A stretch of 64,000 nucleotides of DNA from Limivivens sp034101475 (GTDB lineage: Bacteria; Bacillota; Clostridia; Lachnospirales; Lachnospiraceae): positions 1 through 64,000 of the forward strand of contig JAXEJQ010000157.1 in NCBI GenBank assembly GCA_034101475.1. Reading direction: 5' to 3'. The notes below the pieces were generated by a model. The model worked only from the letters and a program-made list of their open reading frames with translations. It had not been told where the DNA came from and did no database searches. Made by a program: the position numbers and the translations under genes. Of the stretch, positions 17,239 through 24,849 are shown one piece after another (within the stretch, counting starts at the first letter, position 1; each line of letters begins with the position of its first letter).

Positions 17239-20200
17239 TTAAACCTCCAGAAGTTCCAGAATGTCTTCCCGGCTCATGCTGCCCAGGTTTCCGGATTCTC
17301 CGTTCATTACCTGATCTGCAAGATTTTTCTTTGTCTCCTGGAGTTTCTGGATTTTTTCTTCAATGGTATGTCTGGCAATCAGCTTGTAGACCGTTACCTT
17401 CTTTGTCTGACCGATCCGGTGGGCACGGTCCGTGGCCTGATTCTGGGCCGCCAGATTCCACCAGGGATCATAATGGATCACCACATCGGCTCCTGTGAGG
17501 TTCAGTCCCACACCACCGGCCTTCAGCGAAATCAGAAAGACCGGTACGCTGCCTTCATTAAAGGATTTGACCAGCTCCAGGCGTTTTTCCTTGGAAGTGC
17601 TCCCGGTAATCGTATAGTACGCGATGCCCGCTTCCTTCAGTTTGTCCTGTAAAACCTCCAGCATGGAAGTGAACTGGGAGAACAGCAGGATCCGATGGCC
17701 GCCGTCCATGGCGCTCTGCACAAGCTCCAGACAGGCTTCCAGCTTGGCTGCCTCGCCTTTATAATTCTCAAAACAGAGGGACGGATCACAGCAGATCTGA
17801 CGAAGCCGTGTCAGTTCTGCCAGAATCTGCAGTTTATTTTTATTAAATTCTTCCGTATCCTGGCGTCCGATCTGTTCCTTCATATGGAGAACCTGTCCGT
17901 CATAAACCTTCTGCTGCGCGTCTCCAAGGCGTACATAGCGGTATTCCTCCAGCTTCTCCGGCAGATCCTTCAGCACATCCTCCTTCAGTCGGCGCAGAAT
18001 AAAAGGTCCAACCATTTTCTGCAGCCGCTTCATCGCATTCTGGTCATTATTTTTAACAACAGGCGTTTCGATTTCCCGCTTAAATACATCGTAGGTAAAC
18101 AGAAAGCCCGGCATCAGATAATCAAAAATACTCCACAGCTCACTCAGCCTGTTCTCAATGGGTGTCCCGGTCAGCGCATAACGAATCCGGCTGCTGATGA
18201 CCTTAACAGCCTTGGCTGCAGCAGTGGTATGATTTTTGATATACTGAGCCTCATCAATAATCTCATAGGCAAATTCCCTGCCCTCGTAAAAAGCAATATC
18301 CCGCTTCAGAAGATCGTAGGAGGTCACCAGCACATCCGCCTCCTGGTATGCCTCAATCTTCTTCTGCCTCTCTTCCTGGGTTCCGGTCACCAGAGAAACT
18401 GTCAGATCCGGGGCAAATTTTTCAAATTCCGCTCCCCAGTTAAACACCAGAGACGCCGGCGTTACCACAAGGGAGGTGCCCTTTTTCCCCTCCTCCTTCG
18501 CAGCCAGCATCACCGCAATAACCTGAAGGGTTTTTCCCAGGCCCATATCATCGGCCAGAATACCGCCGAACTTCCAGGCCTCCAGGGTGCGCAGCCACTT
18601 ATAGCCATCCTTCTGATACTTCCGCATCCGTTTTGACAGGCTTTTCGGCTCCTCAAAATCAGCATCCTTTACGGTCTTGAATTCCTTGACAATCTCCCGG
18701 AAACGGCTGTCACGGCTGCTGTAAACCTCCTCATTTTCCTCCAGAAGCTTGTCCAGATACAGTGTCCGATACATGGGCAGCTTCAGCTTTCCTTTCAGCA
18801 TTTCCCTGTCCTTCAGATTCATGGCCTGAGAAAGCTCTGCCAGCATCTCCAGAGACGGCTCCTCCAGATCCACAAAGGCTCCGTCCTTCAGACGGTAATA
18901 TTTCTTTTTCGTACGGTAGCTCTTCAGAATTTCCAGCAGCTCCGCCCTCGGAACATCCTCCGTGGAAATATCCAGTTCCAGAAGCCCGGAAGACACAGAA
19001 ACCCCCACGGAAACCCGGACATGATTTACCGCGTGCCATCCCAGAAATCCTCTGGTACACCGAACCTCTCCCAGCTCCATCAGCCTTTCTGTGCCGTTTC
19101 GGATCAGCTGATAAATCCGGGATTCATCTTTCCCGCAGCAAAGCTCCCGCTTCTCCCAGTTGATCTCCGGAAGCCACTGCATGGCATAATACAGAATCTC
19201 TTCCTCCCTTGCGGCATCCCGGAACGACTCCAGCGCCCCGTTCTGACCCTTGGACAGAATATCCAGAACAGATACTTCCCTGTCTCCGTACCAGGCAAAG
19301 AGCTGACAGACCGCATCGCCTTCTTCCGCATCCAGGAAAAATACAAAACGCGCCTCCGGCAGCAGATAGGAGCGGAATTTCTCCGGCTGTGTCTCGGTAA
19401 TCTCCGCAATCTCCCGCAGCTGCGGTAAAATCCGGCTGTAAAATTCGGATATCCGGTTTCTGCCCAGACAGAAGGAAAAACGGTTTCCATCCGACAAATC
19501 CGCCAGGGGTTTCGCCTTTTCCAGAAAGGACCGGCTGACCCGGTACAAATGTTCATCGCTGATATAATAGGCCGTATCCGTTCCATAATACAGCTCAGGC
19601 AGAGTACCTTCCACCTGAATTCCATGAAACTTCGGATCTCCCGTAATCAGATCCTCCGAAATCCGCATGGTAATTCTGGGACTTCCTTCCGCGCAGGACA
19701 GGGTGGCTTTCTTTTTCTGACCGTCGTCCTTATCTTCAAACTCCACGGCTTCCGACCCCATCTCCGCAAAGAACTCATCCAGTCTCCAGCCAAACAGATT
19801 CAGCGTACCGCCTATGCTCTCTTTTTCTTTTCCATAATAGTGCCTGGAATCCTGGAGTCTCTGCTGAAATTCCCATTCCTCCCGCACAATCCGATTGAGA
19901 AAACGGATCCATCCCCTTCCGGCATCTGTAAAATTGCCGATGGCGTGATTGATTTCCGTACTGCTGCCGTAGGTATCCGTCGCGGAATTTCGAACATTGT
20001 CACAGAAAACATCCAGTTTTTTTATCACAAACAGCCTGCTTTCACCGACCTTAAAGGAAAGAGAAAGCTTTCCGCCTGATTTGGTAAGTCTGGGAACCAG
20101 ACGCAGGCTCTGCTCCCTGGCATTCATATCCGCCTGAATCTGGTTTGCCCGCTTCATTTCGTAGGACCCCATCAGTCTCTCGCCCTGCCAGTTCGTGGCA

Positions 20201-21594
20201 TCTCCAATGCTGTGCTCCTGCAGATAATCCTCCAGCATGTTCAGAGCTCCGGCTTTATAGGGACAGTCTGTCTTTTTTACATAATAGGAGGAAAAATAAT
20301 CTTTCCGGCATTTCCGGCATCCGCAGTCAAATCTCAGAACTTCCTTCCTGGAAAATACAATACAGATGGGAAATTCCGTCTTTCCCTCCTTCCCCACCGC
20401 ATTCATCTGGCCACGCCGTTCGCTTTCCCTGCCGACAAAACCGGAAATGATCTGCCTCATTTCCAATCCGCCCTGGCGGTAAAGGCGTTCTCCCTCCCGG
20501 ACTGCTTCCTTCGGAATCTCCACAGACCTTCGGATTCTCCCCCCGTCAAAATACCGATAGTCCTCCAGATTACGGAGAACCTTACTTCCATTTTCCGCTT
20601 CTGTTCCATCCGGCTGTCCCTCTTCCCAGCCTCCTCCCAAAAGCGTATATTCTGTCTTTCGCTGCTGCGCTTCCTTCATTCGCTGCTCCTCTTCCTTTCG
20701 GCGGCGTTCTTCTTCCTTTCGACGGCGCTCCTCTTCCTTTCGGCGGCGCTCCTCTTCCTGCCTGTGCATCTGCTCTTCCTGGATTCGACGCTGCTCATCC
20801 TCCTTCCGGCGGCGCTCCTGCTCCTCCAGTTCCTTCTGCCGTTTCTCCGCACGACGTCTGGCCTCTTCCGCCTTCTGCTGCCGGATCTTCTCCCGGCGCT
20901 CTTCCTCAGCCAGGCGCTTTTCGTAGGCTTCCCGGGCAGCCTTCTCAGCCAGCTGCTTCTGTTCTTCCTTCTGGCGGGCCCGTTCGGCTTTTCTCTCCTC
21001 CCTGGCCTGGCGGCGCAAAGCACGGGCGGCTTCCTCCTCCCGTTTCTTCTCCGCGGCTGCCTCTTCTTCTCTCCGACGCTTCTCCTCTGCTGCCGCCTGC
21101 TCCGCTTCCAGACGCTTCTTTTCGGCGGCTGCCTCTTCTTTTTTCCGGCGCTTCTCTTCTGCTGCTGCCTGCTTCTCCTCATCCGTCATCCGGCGGATGC
21201 GCTTTCTCTCTTCCCGTAGTTCTTTCTTCTGCTTTTCCTTCTCCGCAGCTGCCTGCTCCGCCTGACGCAGTTCCGCGTCAATCCTTCGCCACTGTTCCAG
21301 AAGCTCTTTTTCTTTCTTAGAATCTTCTTTCCGGGCTTCTGCCGCTTCCACCGCATACATCAGCGCAGACATATGTTCACAGCTTCTGCCGCCTCTGGCT
21401 GCCGGACACATACAGCTCATGCGCCCGACTCCGGCAGCCGTCATCCTGACAGAAACCTCATTCCGTTCTCTGGCCAGCACGGCAGCCGAATATCCCTTTT
21501 CCGTTTCCTTCAGCTCTGTCACCCTGCCGTTCAGAAACAGAGCACGTCCACGCTCCAGCGTGTCTTCACTGAACTTTGTTTTCCATTCATTCAT
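17239..21594 (-). CDS. SNF2-family helicase with SWIM zinc finger and long coiled coil
   Basis: A 1451-residue DNA-dependent ATPase. An N-terminal SWIM finger uses Cys61, Cys63, Cys72 and His74. Residues ~86-315 are an Arg/Lys/Glu/Ala-rich coiled coil with perfect heptads near 280-305. A second cysteine cluster near 420-445 (CGC...DCPYKAGAL) looks like another SWIM finger in which the histidine is replaced by Tyr. The SNF2 core follows: DDMGLGKT (~1013), DEAQ (~1113), LTGTPIEN, then the helicase C half with GGVGLNL and DRAHRIGQT (~1390). Such proteins remodel protein-DNA complexes in repair or transcription. The long charged coil between finger and motor is longer than usual. The ribosome binding site is weak (AAGAGAAG). 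Confidence 0.9.
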   Translation of the reverse strand: MNEWKTKFSEDTLERGRALFLNGRVTELKETEKGYSAAVLARERNEVSVRMTAAGVGRMSCMCPAARGGRSCEHMSALMYAVEAAEARKEDSKKEKELLEQWRRIDAELRQAEQAAAEKEKQKKELREERKRIRRMTDEEKQAAAEEKRRKKEEAAAEKKRLEAEQAAAEEKRRREEEAAAEKKREEEAARALRRQAREERKAERARQKEEQKQLAEKAAREAYEKRLAEEERREKIRQQKAEEARRRAEKRQKELEEQERRRKEDEQRRIQEEQMHRQEEERRRKEEERRRKEEERRRKEEEQRMKEAQQRKTEYTLLGGGWEEGQPDGTEAENGSKVLRNLEDYRYFDGGRIRRSVEIPKEAVREGERLYRQGGLEMRQIISGFVGRESERRGQMNAVGKEGKTEFPICIVFSRKEVLRFDCGCRKCRKDYFSSYYVKKTDCPYKAGALNMLEDYLQEHSIGDATNWQGERLMGSYEMKRANQIQADMNAREQSLRLVPRLTKSGGKLSLSFKVGESRLFVIKKLDVFCDNVRNSATDTYGSSTEINHAIGNFTDAGRGWIRFLNRIVREEWEFQQRLQDSRHYYGKEKESIGGTLNLFGWRLDEFFAEMGSEAVEFEDKDDGQKKKATLSCAEGSPRITMRISEDLITGDPKFHGIQVEGTLPELYYGTDTAYYISDEHLYRVSRSFLEKAKPLADLSDGNRFSFCLGRNRISEFYSRILPQLREIAEITETQPEKFRSYLLPEARFVFFLDAEEGDAVCQLFAWYGDREVSVLDILSKGQNGALESFRDAAREEEILYYAMQWLPEINWEKRELCCGKDESRIYQLIRNGTERLMELGEVRCTRGFLGWHAVNHVRVSVGVSVSSGLLELDISTEDVPRAELLEILKSYRTKKKYYRLKDGAFVDLEEPSLEMLAELSQAMNLKDREMLKGKLKLPMYRTLYLDKLLEENEEVYSSRDSRFREIVKEFKTVKDADFEEPKSLSKRMRKYQKDGYKWLRTLEAWKFGGILADDMGLGKTLQVIAVMLAAKEEGKKGTSLVVTPASLVFNWGAEFEKFAPDLTVSLVTGTQEERQKKIEAYQEADVLVTSYDLLKRDIAFYEGREFAYEIIDEAQYIKNHTTAAAKAVKVISSRIRYALTGTPIENRLSELWSIFDYLMPGFLFTYDVFKREIETPVVKNNDQNAMKRLQKMVGPFILRRLKEDVLKDLPEKLEEYRYVRLGDAQQKVYDGQVLHMKEQIGRQDTEEFNKNKLQILAELTRLRQICCDPSLCFENYKGEAAKLEACLELVQSAMDGGHRILLFSQFTSMLEVLQDKLKEAGIAYYTITGSTSKEKRLELVKSFNEGSVPVFLISLKAGGVGLNLTGADVVIHYDPWWNLAAQNQATDRAHRIGQTKKVTVYKLIARHTIEEKIQKLQETKKNLADQVMNGESGNLGSMSREDILELLEV
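20684..20765. repeat. 21-bp tandem repeats inside the SNF2 gene
   Basis: About four near-identical 21-bp units (type CGCTCCTCTTCCTTTCGGCGG) encode seven-residue repeats of the EERRRKE type. The unit equals one coiled-coil heptad, so unit gain or loss would keep frame and helix register. Confidence 0.75.
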
Positions 21595-21639
21595 CTTTTT
21601 CTGTACTTCTCTTTATTTCCTCATACTTTTTCCACATAC

Positions 21640-21720
21640 TGCATTTCTGTATGTTTCATCTCTGTATGCTTTCTTTCTGTGTACTTTCTTTCTGAGTACT
21701 TCTTTCCGCAGGCATTCTTC
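21640..21720. repeat. Degenerate tandem repeats in the leader of the SNF2 gene
   Basis: Roughly five imperfect 14-16-bp units of TTTCTGTRTR type lie between the amber-split gene and the SNF2 start, which would place them in the SNF2 promoter or 5' leader. No clear promoter boxes are visible around them. Confidence 0.4.
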
Positions 21721-21749
21721 ACACCGTTTCCATGCTTCAGAAGACTTTC

Positions 21750-22022
21750 TCATTCCCCGGCCTGAAAAACCTCATACTGCCGTTTCGGCCCTCCGCAGAC
21801 CGGACACCGCTCCGGAACCGGATCTTGGGTCATCACATAGCCGCAGATGGGACATACATAGATCCTCTCCCGGTCAAAGGCTTCCAGATCCGCCGCTTCC
21901 TTCAGAAGCCCCGCATGTACCGCTTCCGCTGCCCCGGCTCCGGAAAAGGCCTGCCTGGTCAGGGGAGCTCCCTTCTCTCCGGCATAGTCTGCCATCATCC
22001 GATAAAACTGCTGGTGCTCAAA
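21750..22022 (-). pseudogene. C-terminal rubrerythrin/rubredoxin part beyond an in-frame amber codon
   Basis: Ninety codons continue the frame of the upstream metallophosphoesterase gene directly after a single TAG (22025-22023). The translated part starts FEHQQFYRMM and supplies the second half of a four-helix rubrerythrin bundle (AAEAVHAGLLKEA). A rubredoxin-type iron site follows with two CxxC pairs (CPICGY, CPVCGG). An internal ATG exists at 21998 but has no clear ribosome binding site, so separate expression is doubtful. The reading frame is otherwise undamaged, so the mutation is recent, is a sequencing error, or is read through. Confidence 0.75.
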
Positions 22023-23018
22023 CTATTCTCCCGGTACAAACTTCTTTACCGCCTCTCCCACAGGCGCCGGATTTTCAATAACGGAATAGAAATTCCGGGC
22101 ATGCTGATATTCGGATGCCGCCAGCGCCTCAAAAAGGTTGGCTGCCTTCTCCATGCCTCTCCTCCTGGCCCGGTCAGCGAACATCAGATACTTCAGATGA
22201 GCCATCAGTTCTCCGGCTACAGTTTTTTCCAGATTTTCCTTCAGAATAGGATCCCTGCGCTCCCGTTCATAGGCATTTTCCGGCAGATTGTCAAACCGGT
22301 ACCTAAGTTCCCCGTCTTCTCTGAAAAAGTGAACCATGTGATGCTCCACATCGCAGGCGCGGATATCCTCCGATACGTCTTCAATCAGCGCGCCTCCGCC
22401 TCCGGTGCAGATCAGCGGAATCCCATCCACCACATCTTCAAACCGGGAATGCACATGACCGCATAAGAGATATTTTACTTTTTCCTTCCAGGGACCATAC
22501 GCTTCTTTCAGCCGCCCAAACTCTTCCTCTGACACCGAGTTCGGAATAAAATGATTCGGCACCGGAATATGAAAAGCGAGAATTACCTGACGAACCTCCT
22601 CCATTTCCAGGACCTGTCTCAGTAAATCCAGTCCTTCCTCCTCAAAGATGCGCATGGCATTGTCCAGAACCACCACTGCAAATGCTTCTGCAAGCAGCGC
22701 ATAATTCTTCCGTCCAAAATAATCCGTGTAGGCTCCCGTATCATGATTTCCCCGCAGCACATAGACATCATTGTGGGCAATGACTTCTGTCAGCTCACTG
22801 ATCTCCCGGTAATAATGTTCATTTCCGATGGGTACCAGGTCGCCGGCAATCAGTGTAATGTCATCCTCTGCGCTCTTCTCCAGCGTCCCTGCATACACCT
22901 TCATATTGTAGGTACCCAGACCCTCGCATCCAGGATCGCCGATAACGCCCAGCGACTTCACCCACGGAAGACGGATCACCGGCTGCATAATCTTCTGAAT
23001 TCTCTTTGTTTCCATCAT
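22023..23018 (-). CDS. Metallophosphoesterase fused to the first half of a rubrerythrin domain (amber-truncated)
   Basis: Residues 1-250 form a calcineurin-like phosphoesterase with GDLVP, GNHD (about 94-97), an AFHIP histidine and GHVH motifs. The first metal motif DxH is changed to GDPG. From about residue 258 the protein runs into a ferritin-like rubrerythrin segment (VAGELMAH and ASEYQHA supply typical di-iron ligands). It then stops at TAG straight after GE, exactly where the third helix of the bundle would begin. The same frame continues 90 codons further. A full protein of 422 residues would therefore join a phosphoesterase, a di-iron bundle and a rubredoxin. GAGGTGG precedes tandem ATG codons (23018 and 23015). 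Confidence 0.8.
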   Translation of the reverse strand: MMETKRIQKIMQPVIRLPWVKSLGVIGDPGCEGLGTYNMKVYAGTLEKSAEDDITLIAGDLVPIGNEHYYREISELTEVIAHNDVYVLRGNHDTGAYTDYFGRKNYALLAEAFAVVVLDNAMRIFEEEGLDLLRQVLEMEEVRQVILAFHIPVPNHFIPNSVSEEEFGRLKEAYGPWKEKVKYLLCGHVHSRFEDVVDGIPLICTGGGGALIEDVSEDIRACDVEHHMVHFFREDGELRYRFDNLPENAYERERRDPILKENLEKTVAGELMAHLKYLMFADRARRRGMEKAANLFEALAASEYQHARNFYSVIENPAPVGEAVKKFVPGE

Positions 23019-23048
23019 CTATCCACCTCATATTCTGTATTTTCAATA

Positions 23049-23176
23049 ACTGTTCAGTACAGGCCGAATCGCTTGCTGATGAGGCCGTAAGAACGTGAAT
23101 CATGTGTGAGCAAACCCCATCGGCGCAGCCGATTTTCATGGGTTTGCGAATCGTAGCTGTGAAGGTACTGAACAGA
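23049..23176. repeat. Structured inverted-repeat element (CTGTTCAGTA family)
   Basis: CTGTTCAGTAC (23050-23060) and GTACTGAACAG (23165-23175) bound the element. Inside are GCAAACCC / GGGTTTGC arms around a perfect ATCGGC-GCA-GCCGAT hairpin (23119-23133). About 26 bp of the right arm recur near 63470-63500, which shows a dispersed repeat. It fills most of the 23019-23252 gap. Confidence 0.6.
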
Positions 23177-23252
23177 TACGATTTTCAGACTTTCTGGCGA
23201 TAGTATAGCACAAAAACCTGCTTTGTTCTATCCTCTTCTCTCCAGAGCCTTT

Positions 23253-24605
23253 TCAGTTCCTTCCCTCCACCCTGCGATGATAATACCACCGGTAATAAAC
23301 CAGCAGGCTCACGCTGCACACAATCCATCCGGCCGGATAACCAAAGGCCACCGCACGGATCGTTCCTACCAGACGGGAAATAAAAAACAGATAAATCTGA
23401 CGGAATACCACAAAAGAGCTGAGCATAATCACCATGGGTGCCTTCGTATTTCCCAGTCCTCTCAGGGTACTGGCATACACCTGATTGATACAGCAGACCA
23501 GGTAAAAGGGGGACATCATGCGCAGCAGCATGGCACCATACAGGATCACCTCCTGATCCCTGTTAAAAAGCTCCACCAGCTGCGGCGCCAGCACCAGAAG
23601 CGGGATCATGAGTACCAGGGTGGTTCCCATTGCCAGGCAGACTGCCGTTGCGCTGCCCCTGCGGATCCGTTCCATCTTCCCCGCGCCGAAATTCTGGCCT
23701 ACAAAGGTCGTGGCAGCCAGAGACACGCTCTGCATAGGCAGCAGAATAAACTGATCGATCTTTGTGTAGGCACTCCAGCCGGCCATGACGCTGGAGCCGA
23801 AGGCGTTGATATACGACTGCACAAAAACATTGGAAAAAGAAGTGATCATCATCTGAACTGCGGCCGGAAGTCCCAGGCTTACAATCTCTTTTAAGGTCTT
23901 TCGGTGGATATGCAGACAGGCCGGCCGGATCTGATAGGATCCGCTGGTGCGTGACAGCACAACCAGAATCAGAATCGCGGATAATACCTGAGAAATCACC
24001 GTTGCCCACGCTGCTCCCCCGATTCCCATGCGCATCACTGCCACAAACACCACATCCAGCACCGTATTCATACACGCGGAAAAGATCAGGAAATAAAGGG
24101 GCCTTCTGGAATCTCCCACAGCGCGCAGGATTCCGGCTCCCATATTGTAAAACATCAGACCGGATACACCTGCAAAATAAATTTTCAGATATCTGGCGGC
24201 TTCCGGAAATACATCCTCCGGCGTACTCATCAGCCGCAGCATGGCCGGTGCGGCAATCACACCCACAACTGAAAATAAAACACACAAAAAAAAGGTCATC
24301 ACCAGCGTCGTGTGGACTGCCAGACTGACCTTTTCCTCATTTTTCGCTCCATAGGCCTGAGAGATCACCACACCTGCACCGGTAGCCAGCCCCATGAAAA
24401 ATCCGATCAGCGAATTAATAATGGGTCCCACCGATCCCACCGCGGCCAGAGCCTCTTTTCCCACAAAGTTCCCTACCACGATGCTGTCCACGGTATTGTA
24501 GAACTGCTGAAACACATTCCCTGCCAGAAGCGGCAGGGCAAACAGCAGCAGCTGCTTCCAGATAATCCCGTGGGTCATGTCAATCTCCCGTTTTCTCTTT
24601 TGCAT
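23253..24605 (-). CDS. MATE family efflux transporter
   Basis: A 450-residue, 12-helix MATE exporter. The N-terminal PLLAGNVFQQFYNTVDSIVV segment and the TFVGQNFGAGK loop between halves are family hallmarks. GAGGAAGAGGAG lies just upstream of the ATG. It is only distantly similar to the other MATE protein at 4752. No regulator or antibiotic gene is coupled to it. Substrate unknown. Confidence 0.92.
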   Translation of the reverse strand: MQKRKREIDMTHGIIWKQLLLFALPLLAGNVFQQFYNTVDSIVVGNFVGKEALAAVGSVGPIINSLIGFFMGLATGAGVVISQAYGAKNEEKVSLAVHTTLVMTFFLCVLFSVVGVIAAPAMLRLMSTPEDVFPEAARYLKIYFAGVSGLMFYNMGAGILRAVGDSRRPLYFLIFSACMNTVLDVVFVAVMRMGIGGAAWATVISQVLSAILILVVLSRTSGSYQIRPACLHIHRKTLKEIVSLGLPAAVQMMITSFSNVFVQSYINAFGSSVMAGWSAYTKIDQFILLPMQSVSLAATTFVGQNFGAGKMERIRRGSATAVCLAMGTTLVLMIPLLVLAPQLVELFNRDQEVILYGAMLLRMMSPFYLVCCINQVYASTLRGLGNTKAPMVIMLSSFVVFRQIYLFFISRLVGTIRAVAFGYPAGWIVCSVSLLVYYRWYYHRRVEGRN

Positions 24606-24665
24606 TGCTCCTCTTCCTCTTTTCCTTTCGGATATTCTTCTATCAGAATGATGTTGGGGTCAAAA

Positions 24666-24714
24666 GATGCCATACGGATTGTTCCGTGCTTCGCACTCCC
24701 ACAATCCTGGCATC
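24666..24714. repeat. Dispersed hairpin repeat, type A copy 1
   Basis: GATGCCA-TAC-GGATTGT pairs with ACAATCC-TGGCATC around the core TCCGTGCTTCGCACT, itself a GTGC-TTC-GCAC hairpin. A near-identical left half occurs at 30824-30870. Confidence 0.7.
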
Positions 24715-24724
24715 ATTAGAATGA

Positions 24725-24812
24725 GTTACCCGACAAATGAGCCTTCCATCGATTTTTCCGTGCTCTGCACTCTCAAAATCGACGAAAGCATTCGCAATTC
24801 GCTTATTAGAAT
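24725..24812. repeat. Dispersed hairpin repeat, type B copy 1
   Basis: The element starts GAGTTACCCGACAAATGAGC, and its inner arms TCGATTTTT / AAAATCGA enclose the variant core CCGTGCTCTGCACT. It corresponds to the copy at 32109-32196. Types A and B lie back to back here and fill the 24606-24849 gap. Confidence 0.65.
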
Positions 24813-24849
24813 ATTTTAGCCGAAAAGCGGAAGATTTACAAGATCCTTT

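Noticed and set aside
16324..17652. 442-codon plus-strand open frame
   Set aside because: It runs antisense across two confident genes (saccharopine-dehydrogenase family and SNF2), has no Shine-Dalgarno and low-complexity His/Ile/Arg composition; a shadow of codon bias.
20684..20765. Regular 21-bp repeats considered as a CRISPR array
   Set aside because: Units are contiguous without unique spacers and encode coiled-coil heptads in frame.
21750..23018. Pyrrolysine or selenocysteine as explanation of the in-frame stop
   Set aside because: Selenocysteine uses TGA, not TAG. Pyrrolysine is known from methylamine methyltransferases, and no pyl genes are in the window. Mutation, error or ordinary suppression is simpler.
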